A stretch of DNA of 64,000 bases from Phoronis australis (taxonomy: Eukaryota; Phoronida; Phoronidae), in the NCBI GenBank assembly GCA_002633005.1, contig NMRA01000532.1:124170-188169 (forward strand), written 5' to 3'. Shown in pieces: positions 1 through 11,970 of the stretch; the first letter of the stretch is position 1; each line of letters starts with the position of its first letter. The notes beneath the pieces were generated by a model that was not told where the DNA came from, searched no databases, and saw nothing but the letters and a program-made list of their open reading frames with translations. The position numbers were made by a program, and so were the translations under genes.

Positions 1-2378
1 GTATCGTATCACATATCACAACATACAAAGATTAACCAGACTCTGGCTGGCGACTGACTGCCGCGAAGTCGACATCGGCGAGTGCCTCAGTTAACAGGCA
101 TCGGTAGAATAATCATGGAATAATCGTTAAAATAATCATAAACCTTACCTTTGTATGAGGTCGTGCTTACTTCCTCTCATAGAAGCACCCTTTTTACGCA
201 ATCTCAGATTCAGTTGACACGGTTGCAAACCATTTCACCATGTATTTAAAGGGCTCGCGAAATCGAGGCTGTTAATCTATCACCACTATTACACGCACGC
301 CCTCTAGTTATTGCAGATTTTCCGAATAGCCCCATTGGTGAATCATGATCTACAATGCAAGTTTACATTTGCCCTACAAGCCAGAGTAGACGAAGTCACA
401 AGCTCATTTGTCTGCCTCAGATGAATGAACCAACCGCTAATAAAATAGGTGTAGCTGGTAATTCAGTCAGTAGACCCTTTCTAATACATGCCACACGCAC
501 ATTCTTAGGAAATCTGATCTTTTCTCGAAAAATCGCATTGAAATGACGGTAACAAAAACTTTTCTCACGTGCCACATCAACAGTATTTATGTATGTTCTC
601 AAAAGTCAACTCGCTATGATGACTGTCTGTTTTCATAAACTCGTGTTCTCTCGCACAGTGGTAAAGCCGTTATAGGTTTATGGTTATGAGCACGCGCGTT
701 GCCATCATATAAGTAAGAGTTATTAGCATTACGTATATACAGAAGTCCGTTTGTGCAAAGTGTAAATCACAAGAGGGGTAACTTTGCAGCTCGCCCTTGA
801 CACCCCCAGACTAACTAAAAATCTAGCAATAATTTTGACACATATAAAGGAATCTCGTTCGACAGACAAATTACTTTCAAAGCATCAACGAACCCGCGTT
901 CCATGGAAGAAACTGACATTTGATTTAAACCATTTACGGCTATAAACTTGGTCTCAACTTGCTCCTCAGATCATTCAGATGACAAGTTCATTACATATGC
1001 GCAATATCGATGCAAATTCATAGAATTTGCGACTTGAGAACACTTGATATATGAATGTTCAATTGTCTGTATCCCAATCTTTTAAATGTAACATATCCTT
1101 GCTTTTCCCTGAAGTTACAAAGGAGTCACTTCAATCGAGAGATATCCCCAAAACAGGAACATGTATGTAATGCACCTTTGCTATCAATTTATCAATTATT
1201 TTTTATTTGCTATCCATTTTTCTGTCTTGAAAAAATATCATTCTTTACTGACACCCATTATGTTGGAGAACCACACGGCATTAAAATCCACTTATTCAAT
1301 TCTATATTGAATCCCTTGAATAATAATCGAGACCACATTCGTTAAAAAGATTTACATACCAAGTTTGGTTTACGTTATTTTTGTTAAAGTTCTTACTAAG
1401 AATTGAAAGCAGTCAGTATATTTTATAGCCAACGAGAAATACTGATCAAAATTTAGCGTAGCAGCATGGTCGATGTTTATGAAGGTTGGACACAAGACAG
1501 CTGATAAGCGGATTCAGCATTGGTAAGTTGAAAGGGCTATGGGTATTGCGATCGTTGGTGAATGTCAATGCACAGAATTGTTGTTAATTGACCACCAAGT
1601 AAATTGTTTGTCCGTGCATTAACCTGCAGTTGGAATTGAAGGACTTTGAAAAGGTCTGTCAACAGGCCTTTGTTCCCACTATTTCCTTTTGATCCATGGA
1701 ATAACTGATCTGTATTCAAATTCTTTAAACAGTTGGCATCACTGGTGCATCCTGTGAATAATGTGCATCTACCACCGATCACTGCTAGCTTGTTTCCAAC
1801 TCTAAGATGGTCCTAATGTACAAGGTAACATCACAGATACCAGATATCGATTAGCAAAACATCCTCATGTACGCTGAAAATAAATTAGATTTGCCTCCCC
1901 GTTTCCCTACAACTGAGCACAGACCTATAGAATAAGGTTTACAATCCAGAGCAACAGCCTCACAGGAATAGGCCATAGTCCCAGCTTTCCTATCTTTCAC
2001 GTCCGTGACTACTTCAGAGGAACAATGGGAACTTTGAACTTTAATTCAAAGAAGGATTAGTAAGAATCTTAGTTGGAAATAACAAACCTCAGATATTTTG
2101 TTAGCCACTAGGTGTCAATGCAATATGATCAGAACAGCCAATCAAACTACAGGAAAATATTGTGTCCAAGATGTCTGCTTCCTGAATCATTCTGTTCTTC
2201 ACCAACCAAACAGGAGTTTTGCGCCAGCTAGCTGTTACACTGCTGGGAAGATGAATTATTGTATAATTTCATGCATTGTTGAAACAGCAATAGACTGTCA
2301 AGACTTCTGTCCCTTGTTCCATTCACATTAATTAGGAGTCTGCTCACATTTTTGAGCTTCTGGAATTTACAGACATAA
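1..2378. other. Non-genic sequence, nothing recognised
   Basis: Only short open frames occur here, all under 100 codons and none resembling a known family. Composition is AT-rich and unremarkable. I see no RNA gene, terminal inverted repeat or tandem array. UTR or short exons cannot be excluded. Confidence 0.4.
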
Positions 2379-2744
2379 CCTCCCGAGTCATTTAAGGCTG
2401 CTGATTTTGAAAACAAGTGGATCGAATTTGAGTGCAGAGAAAGCCTCATTGCTGAGAAGTTTTTAAGTTTTGTGACAAAACAGAACTACGCTAACACAGT
2501 GTTACAGAAATTTACTGGTGTGACGGAACTTGAAGGAGCTCTTAAACAAGGAAAAACGATTAAGCTGACCAATGAAACATTAAAAGTGTTTAGCTTAGTG
2601 CTAGTAGCAAAAAACCAAGGAAGTTGTCAGTTGTGTTTAACAGTACTCAAAGGAAGATGCACGTGCTGCCTCCATATTGCATCATTTGCCAGAAAACGAT
2701 GTGGGTTACAACTTACCGACAACCACACAAAAAAGAAAACATGA
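2379..2744 (+). other. Unidentified open stretch, possible exon or gene relic
   Basis: A frame of 122 codons stays open from the TAA at 2,376 to the TGA at 2,742. It has protein-like composition: an acidic/aromatic start (ADFENKWIEFECRES), a Lys/Thr-rich middle, and a late Cys cluster (CQLCLTVLKGRCTCC, with 3- and 4-residue Cys spacings). There is no Met near the start, but a possible acceptor (tggaatttacag) lies just upstream. The Cys cluster could be a zinc-binding remnant. I do not recognise the family, and chance openness is possible at this length. Confidence 0.2.
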
Positions 2745-3120
2745 AAAATTGTCCAACTTTGAAACATTGAGTGACAAGTACCTTAGTTGAAAAATCTATA
2801 AATTACGGTAAAAATCTCTTGTTTGGGATATAGAAAATTTTACTTTTTGCTAGAGGTCCGAGCTTGTCCCAAATTTTGGAAATTTGCTCTCAATTGGGCA
2901 TCCCGGCAAACTCAAAGGCACTGGCGGCATTTTAATTAACATTTAAGTGATTGTCACTGCTTTTTATGAACTTTCAAGCCTATTTTCCGACCATGTCATG
3001 AAAAAATGCAGTGTTTAGAATTTGAGACAAATAAAAAAGGCAAAAATAGTCCGTGCCCCAAATTTTGTAATCAAGACAATTGAATGTTAGCTCAGATTTC
3101 GAGCTATGTCAGAATCTTAC

Positions 3121-3720
3121 ATGGATGTCAACCAACTAGTTAGGTGCACACCTTACTTGGATGACAACCAACAAGCAGACGCCACCTTGTGGTTGGTTGA
3201 CATCCAACATAGCTTCGTAAAGCTTTAAAGAGAAAGATAGTTGGTTAGTTGGTTGACATGCAACATCCAATATCTGCCCCACTTTGTGGTCAAATGACGA
3301 AGCTATACTAAGGGACAGACAGTTGGTTAGTTGATTGACATCTAACATCCAATATCTGCTCCACCTGGTGGTCAAACGATCAGTGGCTAGGGGCGGATCC
3401 AGGATTTTGATTTGGGGGGGCAGGGNACGAGTATCAGCCATATTCCTTTTTTCCCACACACACCCGCTAGACGTCTCTACGGTCCATGGAACAACAATGG
3501 CCACCAGTGGCCGTCCAATAGGATTTCGCAAGGTGAAACGTCTCCCTCTCTACGGTCTCTGATACAACTAACATATACACTGTAGTTAGTTGGCTAACAT
3601 CCAACATCCAATAGCTGCCCCACCTGGTGGATAAACGATCACTGACAGATACTGCTATGAGGTAGTTAGTTGGTTGACATTCAGCATCCAATAGCTGCTT
3701 CATCTGGTGTTACATCAAAT
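3121..3720. repeat. Degenerate minisatellite interrupted by an insertion
   Basis: At least four degenerate copies of a unit of roughly 90-110 bp, with core gttggttagttggttgacat followed by ccaacatccaatatctgccccacctggtggtcaaacgatc-type sequence, lie at about 3,239, 3,331, 3,586 and 3,662. The array is broken at about 3,390-3,585 by unrelated sequence beginning ggggcggatccaggattt, which contains the N at 3,426. That start resembles hAT-type transposon ends, but no matching right end is visible. Confidence 0.55.
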
Positions 3721-5578
3721 CTGAACGATGTTTAGTTTCGAAAATATATTTTGAAAATGCATAAACAGTCGATTAGTGAAATATACTGTTTTAAGATAGG
3801 TACATTTGTAAAACGGGGTCACCCACTCACTGTTTTTTTCATATTGTGAATATCAACACGTCCGGGTATTTGTTTGACTTTCGTAAGCAGACAAACGCTG
3901 AAAACTTCAACGCTAGATGACGCGGGACCGCGCAGAAGCGGAAACAATAAGATCGTTCACGATTTCAGGGCACTCACGAATTTAGGACCTCCGACAGTAT
4001 CATCAAAAGCCCCTGACAAAAATGTGATGGTTTTGGGTTTGGCCCATGCAGCAAGCATTTCTGAATCACTCAAGATTCTTACAGGAATAGCTCAGAACTC
4101 CAGAGTAATTGATTGAAGTTCAATCGATTTTAATAATGGCCAAGGCTCGAACATTCCTTGGCCTACATGTATATATATTCACAGAAACGGCAACACAGCT
4201 AATGTCTTCAAATGTGCAGGCAAGAGTCAAAGCCCTGCTGTTGGACATTTGACAACATCACCATCATTATTCGCAACAGCAAAAAGTAAGACATCGTGTT
4301 ACTGATCACTCTCGACAGTCACACAGCTCAGAACATGGCATGCATCTGACGTCAAGCAAGAGCACATTTTTGCGCCAGCCACATTAAAAACTGTAAACTT
4401 ATGGAAAATATTGACAACATTCTGTCGTGCATCTTGTGTGCTCAGTGTGAGTGCCACAACTGTATGCATCGCGTCCTTGACCTTATGACAATAGTATAAT
4501 GAAAGTGATGTTGGTGAATTCAGTGAAGAAGCATTGGAAATGTTAAGATGTCCATATTTTTATTTAGATATCAAATCCTTTTCAAGTAAAAATATTGCTC
4601 TATTGAAGTGAACTCGGAATATAACAGAGTCCTTCGACCAACAGGAGGCGCTGATAAAATAAAACTTTTCCCATCTTTTTTAACTAGTGGCTTCAAATGA
4701 ATAAAACAAAAAAATAGTCATTCAATTTTTGCTCAGTGTTTTGGTTTTTATTTTTTTTTGTGCCAAATTTTGCAAAATGTCAAATTTTTAGGTCAAATGT
4801 CTCAAAAACGTGCGAGCCGAACCTTGGGACCTTTTTAGATTCCTAAAGTATGTTACTTAATGAGACTAAAACCACCAAAATAACATTGCCTCCAAAAGTA
4901 GACACGGAAGTGATTGTCCAGGCTTCCTAGAGCTGAATGGACTGTGGTCTAGAATATTACAGTTAGCATAGTTAATTTGCTGTCTTGTGTTTGCTTAGCT
5001 TGTGTGTATCCCAATAAATAAATAAAACTTGTATGAATTCGTTTCGCGTTAGCTGTCAAAACTGCTTCTCGTTTGCTTTCTTGTTCACCTGAGTTTCTAA
5101 GTGGCCAGACCTATTCATTTCTCTCTCTACCGTAAACTTTTCCCGTGAATGGAAAATATCAACGTGGGAAGTGAAGTCCTCAATACAAACCAAGATTGTT
5201 ACACATTAGTTGACATGACGTGTAGCTCCACAGACTCATCAGTGTACATGTATTACATTAGGACATTCGCTACTACACGGGAGATGGGAAAGATGAGAGT
5301 ATCCTCGAAGGATGCTGTACTGTTGACGATTTGATTTACAATGAAGTGCGTGGTGCATAAGCGTAACAACACATTTCAGTTGGGAGGAGACTCATTTTGC
5401 TAGGATCAGGCTAATCGCGTGAATGGAGGGGTAACGTGATGATCCTTATCCGCCTCAGCATGCTGTTAACTTGTCACATCTACATTGTACAAAACGTTCA
5501 GTGGCTGTTCTGCACAATCACCGGCTTTATGATATTATCACAATGAGGCCAATACAAGCATAGCTGATTCTGCCTCTC
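3721..5578. other. Non-genic sequence with one weak open frame
   Basis: Mostly AT-rich with many stops. One open frame at 3,874-4,116 (80 codons, no ATG start, after a possible acceptor cgtaagcag) has plausible composition but matches no family I know. Nothing else here is supportable. Confidence 0.35.
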
Positions 5579-5702
5579 GTTCAGTAACGCTAGGACCTCG
5601 CTAAAAAGAAACACTTCGCGAGATTACTCGAGATAAATGAGAACATGTGACTTTGTCTAGATTTTAGCTAGGTCCTAGCGTAGGTTCTAGCGTTACTGAT
5701 CG
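5579..5702. mobile_element. Short palindromic MITE, copy 1
   Basis: The left end cgttcagtaacgctaggacc is mirrored at the right end by ctagcgttactgatcg, giving near-perfect inverted ends around about 124 bp with no coding capacity. Related copies lie at 22,420, 39,727, 56,532 and 61,862. The ends also contain internal repeats of the ctaggacct motif. Confidence 0.7.
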
Positions 5703-7189
5703 CACGCCTGGTCTGTGTTTAGTGAAAATTTAGGCGGTAGCTCGGAATTTTTTTTGTTGCTACATTTTTAAAAACGAATCTTCACCTGAGACAAGCAAAA
5801 TGAAGCGAAGTTCATTTTTTACGTAAGGCTTGGCAAATCGTGCCGTTGCAAACCTTGGTTAACCTTGTGCCTTTGGACAGCTTCACCAGACCTTGAATGA
5901 AACTGATACACGCGGGCGTTTCGTTTTAGTCGGTGAATGCAGGTGTCAAAATGAGTCTCGTACACACCAGAACCAACGAAGGTTTTTGGCCCAGTCTATA
6001 GAAAGCATAGGCATACAACGCAACTGGCCCTTCCGGAACAACTAAAATCACGACAAACAGGGGCTGGACTGCATCAGCCACATTATATTCGCCATGTTGA
6101 CTGTTTGCATCTGTTGACGACACAAATAAACATCACACCTGTCTCTAGGTTACCCTAATTTACACGCCAACAGGGCAGAAACCTTTGCAATTATAAGCTT
6201 CGTGAACTACTTCGCATCCACAGTTTTTCCACAAGCACTCACTAGTTTTTGAGCCACAGATGAACTAACCTCCCCCAGATTTCATATTTTCTCATTTTTG
6301 AGACTATTTTGACTGAACAATTACTAGTTGCTGTCACCTATACACACTTTTTTGCTCAGTCGTAGTTTTTCTTAAACCTTTACTTCTTGCAAGCGGGACG
6401 TTGAACCTTAGTAGGAATTTCAGGTACCCTTCAGCAGGTCTACACTCACTTTTATCTTTTTTCCATAATCTGGATGGTTTTAGCAATCTGAGCGCACTAT
6501 CTCGATCTTCTTAGTTCGCAAGAATCGCACGCGAATGGTGGCTTTGGGGTGAAAGTTGTTGATTTGGTGTATTTTGTTCCTGTTTAAAAGTAGCTGGCTG
6601 CATTGGCTGTGCAGTGTAGTTGTAAAAGAAAGAGAAATTGGATTCGCTTTTAGTGGCTTTGTACGCGGTTTTTTGAAGTCTTTAACTCACTATAATGATC
6701 ACATTTTCAGCTTTTGTACATGTGGAACAAAGTGTTGGAGCTGCCAAGACCTGGCTTTTCAAGCCCCAAAACCAGCAAGAATTGTTGAGTGCCATCTACA
6801 CCTTATGTATATGGTAGTGTCTAGTCGGGCGATTGATTAAAGAGCATGGGATATTATCCAATCACTATTATACATACCACCAACGTAATCTAAGCTCGTC
6901 TGCCGAAGTTTACGGAAAATTTCGTCATTGACGCGACCACGAGTCAGCTTGATGTGAGTACAACGTATCAAGCGCCTGTAACGGTAAATTGGTGTCCTCC
7001 ACATATACATTCTCAATTGAAACTTACAGTAAAGAGCCCCTCATCAGCAGGGGATAGCTAAAAGAACCCAGCCCCCGAGAGTAAATATATCTACATGCAC
7101 GTTAATCCATACAAATCCAAAGCCAGTTGAATGCAACACGTACCTTATCTTTAAACCCTGCAGCTACTTCTACCAATAGAAGTAAAACA
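5703..7189. other. Non-genic sequence, nothing recognised
   Basis: Short open frames only. The longest is 94 codons at 6,556-6,840, hydrophobic and without family resemblance. No repeats with clear ends. Confidence 0.35.
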
Positions 7190-8451
7190 ATAGTGGCGAT
7201 GTTCAACTTGAAGCAGAAGTGGACTGTAAATTCTTTGAAGCTCTATGGTACCGAACTCCTACTCCAAAAAAGTCACCTACCTAGGTGTTACTCTCCACCA
7301 TCGCCTTTTTTGGACACCTCACGTGGTGGAGAAGATAACCACGGCCAAGTCGGCCCTGGTAAGGTTGGCTGAGTAGTGGGTAAAACTTGGGTACTCTCCC
7401 CAAGAATTGCTTTTATGTTACTTCTGCTTGGCCGGGGACACCTACAGCTGCAATGGAAATGCTTATTGGTTTGTTGCCATCCCTGCATTAGAACCTCAGC
7501 GGTGAAGCTGTGCTTGCAGCTTACCGTATGAAGTGTAAGGGGCAGTGGAGTAATGTGCGAATCACTTATACTGTTGCTTACAAAAACCATCTTGATGTAT
7601 GCAGCAGGTTAATGTCAGAAACTGGAACACTTTTGGCAATGCCGAGAGCTATTTTAATGACGACCCTAAATCACAGACACAATTTTTATACAGAAATTGC
7701 ATATGGTCACGGAATCATTGATTGCAATTACCAACAGTCTGTTTGTTACTCTGATGGCTCGAAACTTGACAACAGGCATTCAGGACTCGCAGCAGAAGGA
7801 GAAGTGCACCTTGTTTTATACCAGAACATTGCATACCAGTTGCCTATAGGTGCTGCAGAGTAAAGGTAAGACGCTGGGTGCGCAACCTGTCAGTGGATCC
7901 ATGGAGGAAGCTCTCCGTCTGCTGACAAACCAAACAACTACATTGTGTTTCCAAGTCATATTGAACAAAAATATTCAAAGAAACTGTTATGTTTAGATGT
8001 GCTTGCCATCAGGCAGTTGATTCAGGTTATTACTGGACACTGCAACTTAGCTCGGCACCGTAACATTACAGGCCACATGGCATGTTCATTGTGTTCCAAC
8101 TGTGGCTTGGAGGCCGAGACTCCTCAACATCTGGTGGAGATTTTCCCTACCTATAATAGACACCATAATCTACTACTTGATGGACACATAACGTGCCTGC
8201 TTGACATTGTTAGTTCATGCAGGTTTAATAGTCTTTTTGTCTTTCTGAAACAATCAAGTAGATTGGAAGATTTTACTTATGAGGAAATCGGTGACGTCGA
8301 TTCCCCACTAGTCATAATCAGGTTATTAGTGCAATGGGCCCGGCCTTCTGGCCTAAACACGCCTGACGTACCGCAAAAGGCATCAGGCCATCTGTACTCT
8401 TGTTTACATGTACTTCTACCACTCTCAGCGAATTCAAACTACAAAGCGTAA
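7190..8451 (+). pseudogene. Degraded LINE, 3' part of ORF2 (RT tail, RNase H, Cys/His region)
   Basis: Frameshifted remnant of a non-LTR retrotransposon polyprotein. In order: the end of the reverse transcriptase region (KVTYLGVTLHHRLFWTPHV, from about 7,270), a linker typical of these elements (LAAYRMKCKGQW, about 7,515), an RNase H core (CYSDGSKLDN, about 7,748, with the catalytic-type Asp of SDGS), and the distal Cys/His region (TGHCNLARH, then CSLCSNCGLEAETPQHLV, about 8,030-8,135). Several stops and frameshifts separate the blocks, so it is dead. The RNase H suggests an I/R1/Jockey-like group; I cannot fix the clade. Neither end nor a target-site duplication was located. Confidence 0.8.
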
Positions 8452-9396
8452 CATGTTTCGACGAAAGTATTTGTGGTAGCTTCGCAATTCTTGACCAATA
8501 CTTAATTATTTAGGTTACCATATAAGCTTAATTGTACTGGGAATTTCATTAATTCAGTCCTTACCAGCGGCCATGTTCGATGTTCGTACGGCCAAAAATG
8601 TGCAGACGTTGTTATGCAAAAATTCTATATCCTCGCCCACATGGAAAACCCATAACTCACAACCACACGTGAGAATTGATAATATTTTAGCGTCAAGCAA
8701 TCTCAATCAACCTGTAACTGGCTCAAAGGGGGAAGGTTTTCTTGTGCTTTTTAAGCACCAAAAAATGCCTTGCAAGTTTTTCGGACAGGTTCTTTTGACC
8801 AGTTGTTCAGATCACTTTGACTGCAAATTGCATAGTATACGTGTACTGTAAACTGTGACTTGATGTTACGTGTACCTTGTTGCTCTCTAAAACACTTTGC
8901 GTAACGTCCCAGATAACTATCATTTTTAATTACCATTCTTTTCGACCGTCAATTTCCATTTTGGCAGTGCCTTTCTAATTGGCATTTTGGTCTCTGCATT
9001 GAGAGCGTAGGTTATTCAAACATCGCTGGGTTGTGAGCAAACAATAGCATGCATACTCTCCATACAACGACCATGGTTACGATTCTTGCAATTATCTTAA
9101 TGTACGATCGGATGGGTAATTTTGTTGAAGTGTTCACGGTTAGACTAGCGCATATTGTTCACAATCCTATCGAGTAATCAGCATCCATTACCCACCATTA
9201 TGCAGCTAAATGTCATGTTTGGAGAACGGTAGCAATCTCAAAATCACATCCTGCACCTGCAAATTGTAGTCAAACGTAACATATTGATCAACGACGTCGG
9301 TTGGACCAAGTTTTATCACCAAGAACAGACAGACTAAACATAGATAAAGAAATTAGCAGCAACTGTAAAAACTTTTTTCTTGAATTACGAAAAGAA
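8452..9396. other. Intergenic, upstream of channel gene A
   Basis: No supported gene. The region between 9,301 and 9,396 is open in frame with exon 1 of gene A but has no conserved counterpart in the B-type genes, so it is probably 5' UTR or promoter-proximal sequence. No core promoter element could be assigned. Confidence 0.3.
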
Positions 9397-11970
9397 ATGA
9401 AAAATAAGGAGCATTTGTCTGAATTCTGCGACACAACATCCTGCCACGGAGCGTCTCAAATTTACAACGACAAGTATGGCAAAGTACTTCGCATTGGAAT
9501 GGTAAGTTATCCGATTCTTTATAAAACAACTGTACTTGGACTTCCACACAAGTGAATATCCAGATGAATCAATGGCTACATGAAGATGACGAACAGTACT
9601 GAAATCAAAATAGGGGACATTATTTCTAGATGGCAAAATTATCAATCACATATTCTGAAACTTAATGTGAAAGATTTCCTGGCGTTGCGGATCCAACTGG
9701 CTTCTACTGATTTTAACTCATCAGTGTTTGAGCACCTTCCCGACACGGAAAACTCGTTCGAGACATAGAAAATGAGGGTGTGACCCATACATGTCAACCA
9801 ATACGGGAATTACGCATTTGCTGCGCAATCTTGCCGTTTCTGTAGTGCTACGACATAACTCCAAATGTGTCGCGTTTTCGGTGATTAATACGCATTTTGC
9901 CCATTTTCATAATAAAGTTTCTTTTGTCGAAAAGATCTCAAATCACGAGCCTCGCTCGACAGGGCCAAATGAGTTACCAACGAGTATAACAACACTCATA
10001 AATACTACATGTTGATGTAAGAGCTTCTAATAATTAAGTACGTATGCTTGACATTATTTTGACTCGTTTTCGTAAGTGATATGATTTGCTATGTTATTCA
10101 TCTAAATTACGGCTGCAGGCCCTGCAGCTTTCGTCTACGAACCTTGGCAGAGGGACCCAATCAATCATCGTTCAAACGCAAATTGAGCACGAGGCTCGGC
10201 AACGTCAGAAAAACTAAATTTCAGTATGGTATATTTCAGAGGTGGCACATTTAAATTTGTTCGGAGGTTGGAGTTGGTTGGAATTAACCTGTATTGTTAT
10301 TAACCCTAAATTAGTATTTCATTATTTCGCAAACAACCGGTCACCGAGTCACTTCGTGTTCCTTCAAGTTCATTGAGAAGTTCAAAAACTATTCATCACC
10401 AGTACGACAGTAGTCTGCGTAATTACTGTGGTGCCTGTTGCTTCCGATAATCTTGACTAGTGTCTTCCGTTACGATACCCTCAACAAATCCTTTGGTGTA
10501 GAATCAGCCACTGTGAACGCAACCATCCCCAGAAACTTTACTCAAGTTTGAAGTTATCGAATTTTGCTTGACTTAAACTTGACCTACTCATCATTCTAGG
10601 TAGTACTGCTAGTCGGTAGTCTCACGACAGCAGCAGCCAATGTGGTGTTGTCTATCAGAAACTACTATAGATATCCATACCACCAGACGGTGGAGAAGAT
10701 ATACACAGCTGACAAGCCGTTCCCCAGTGTCTCAGTTTGTAATATGGAGGCCGCCACATCGAGCCAAGCTCTTAATGTTTTCATGCAACTTATACCTGTC
10801 TTCAGAAAGTGTCTATCAGATGACATTTTCAGGTATACCGAAAAAAACAAGAAATATGGAGGCTTTCCTATGTTTTACGATAACGTTGACACAATTGGTG
10901 ACTACACGTGGAAACTGGAGGATATCGTAATTGACTGTAAGTACGACAGCAAGAAGTGCAACGACAGCAAAATAACCGAGTTTTTAAATCCCTATTACGG
11001 ACGATGTTTCACGTTCAGCATGGACGACAATGCTATGAAAAAAATTGGCGACGAGAACGGACTATCGCTGATCCTATATTCGTATTCTCCAAGTTTACAA
11101 CAACATACAAACATGGCGTCCAAGTATTCCACTTTGACAGATCTTAACTCTCACGGTCTCAGAGTAATTGTGCATAATAAAGGAGAGTTTGTAAATCCGT
11201 CGGTGAATTCCATCAAAATAGCGCCAGGATTGTCCACGTCCATTGCAGTTCACCCGTTGAAAACAAGGCGACTTGGTCCTCCGTTTAAGTCTAATTGCAC
11301 CGATAACAGTGGGAATTCGAAAGCAAATTGTCTACTTGCTTGTAAACAGTCTCATGTAGTCGATAGATGTCACTGCAAAGATTCAGACCTGCCGATACAC
11401 CGGCATCCTCTAGTGTCATTCTGTGGTAATATTACGGCTATTGTCAATTGCACTTACGAAAAATGGTCAAACCAAGTTGATTGTATGTTGAAATCAAAGA
11501 ACGAATTCCAGCTAAATTATTATCAGTACTGTGACTGTCAGGAAACTTGCGAAGAGTACAGTTTTAAGTTAAGTCAGTCTGCGTTTATTTGGCCCAATAA
11601 CTTTGCCCCAGCTGCATTTTACAGGCAATATGTCAAGAACAAGACTTCGTCTATCGCCTTCAAGGAAATGTCGAAATACAGCATGGACTTTATGTTGAGC
11701 AAAAAGTTAATCAACCAACACTTTGCGCAGGTGAACGTTTTCTTCAATAACGACGAAGTCGAAGAGATTACCGAGACAGCTAAGTATCCCAATTGGACAT
11801 GGAGCTTGCTGTCAGAAATTGGAGGCCATTTGGGCTTTTGGTGCGGCGTTTCTATTCTGACACTAACCGATGCCGTATTTTTCGGATTGAACGTCATTCT
11901 CAATGGGCGAAAATCACGTGGAGTCACAAGCGATTTCAATGTAAGACAAGTCAAGAATGATGAGAAATGA
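9397..11970 (+). CDS. DEG/ENaC-family sodium channel subunit, gene A (two exons)
   Basis: Exon 1 is 9,397-9,501 and exon 2 is 10,600-11,970. The donor gtaagt at 9,502 and acceptor cattctag at 10,598-10,599 join in phase 0, giving 491 residues. The His-Gly gating motif is at residues 17-18 (TTSCHG). TM1 spans the splice junction (RIGM joined to VVLLVGSL). The post-TM1 signature FPSVSVCN is at 76-83. Next comes a Cys-rich, NxT/S-glycosylatable extracellular domain with the family's CHC and CDCxxxC blocks. Pre-TM2 and TM2 read WSLLSEIGGHLGFWCGVS, with the selectivity filter GVS at 451-453 and an acidic residue six beyond it. The C-terminal tail is short, without a PPxY motif. Such channels work as trimers passing Na+ at the plasma membrane; the gating stimulus is unknown. 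The start was chosen because (M)xNKE is shared by all copies. UTRs or an extra 5' exon are not excluded. Confidence 0.9.
9580..9768 (+). pseudogene. Unidentified protein-like relic inside the gene A intron
   Basis: A 62-codon frame in the intron ends LASTDFNSSVFEHLPDTENS and then FET and a stop. It aligns at the protein level with LAVTNLNSAVFDHLNDAGHS in the intron of gene B (about 13,811). Differences are mostly conservative (D/N, E/D, S/A, F/L), although much of the surrounding intron no longer aligns. A second shared block lies at about 10,425-10,545, where VVPVASDNL and later LNKSFGV resemble VLVPTADDKL and LDKSLGV in B. It cannot be part of the channel, because exon 1 joins exon 2 precisely in TM1. 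The family is unknown. Confidence 0.4.

Noticed and set aside
11619-11954. Minus-strand frame of 111 codons over the channel exon, repeated at 29,582 and 15,479
   Set aside because: It is antisense to the conserved TM2-coding region of the DEG/ENaC genes. Conservation follows from the + strand.
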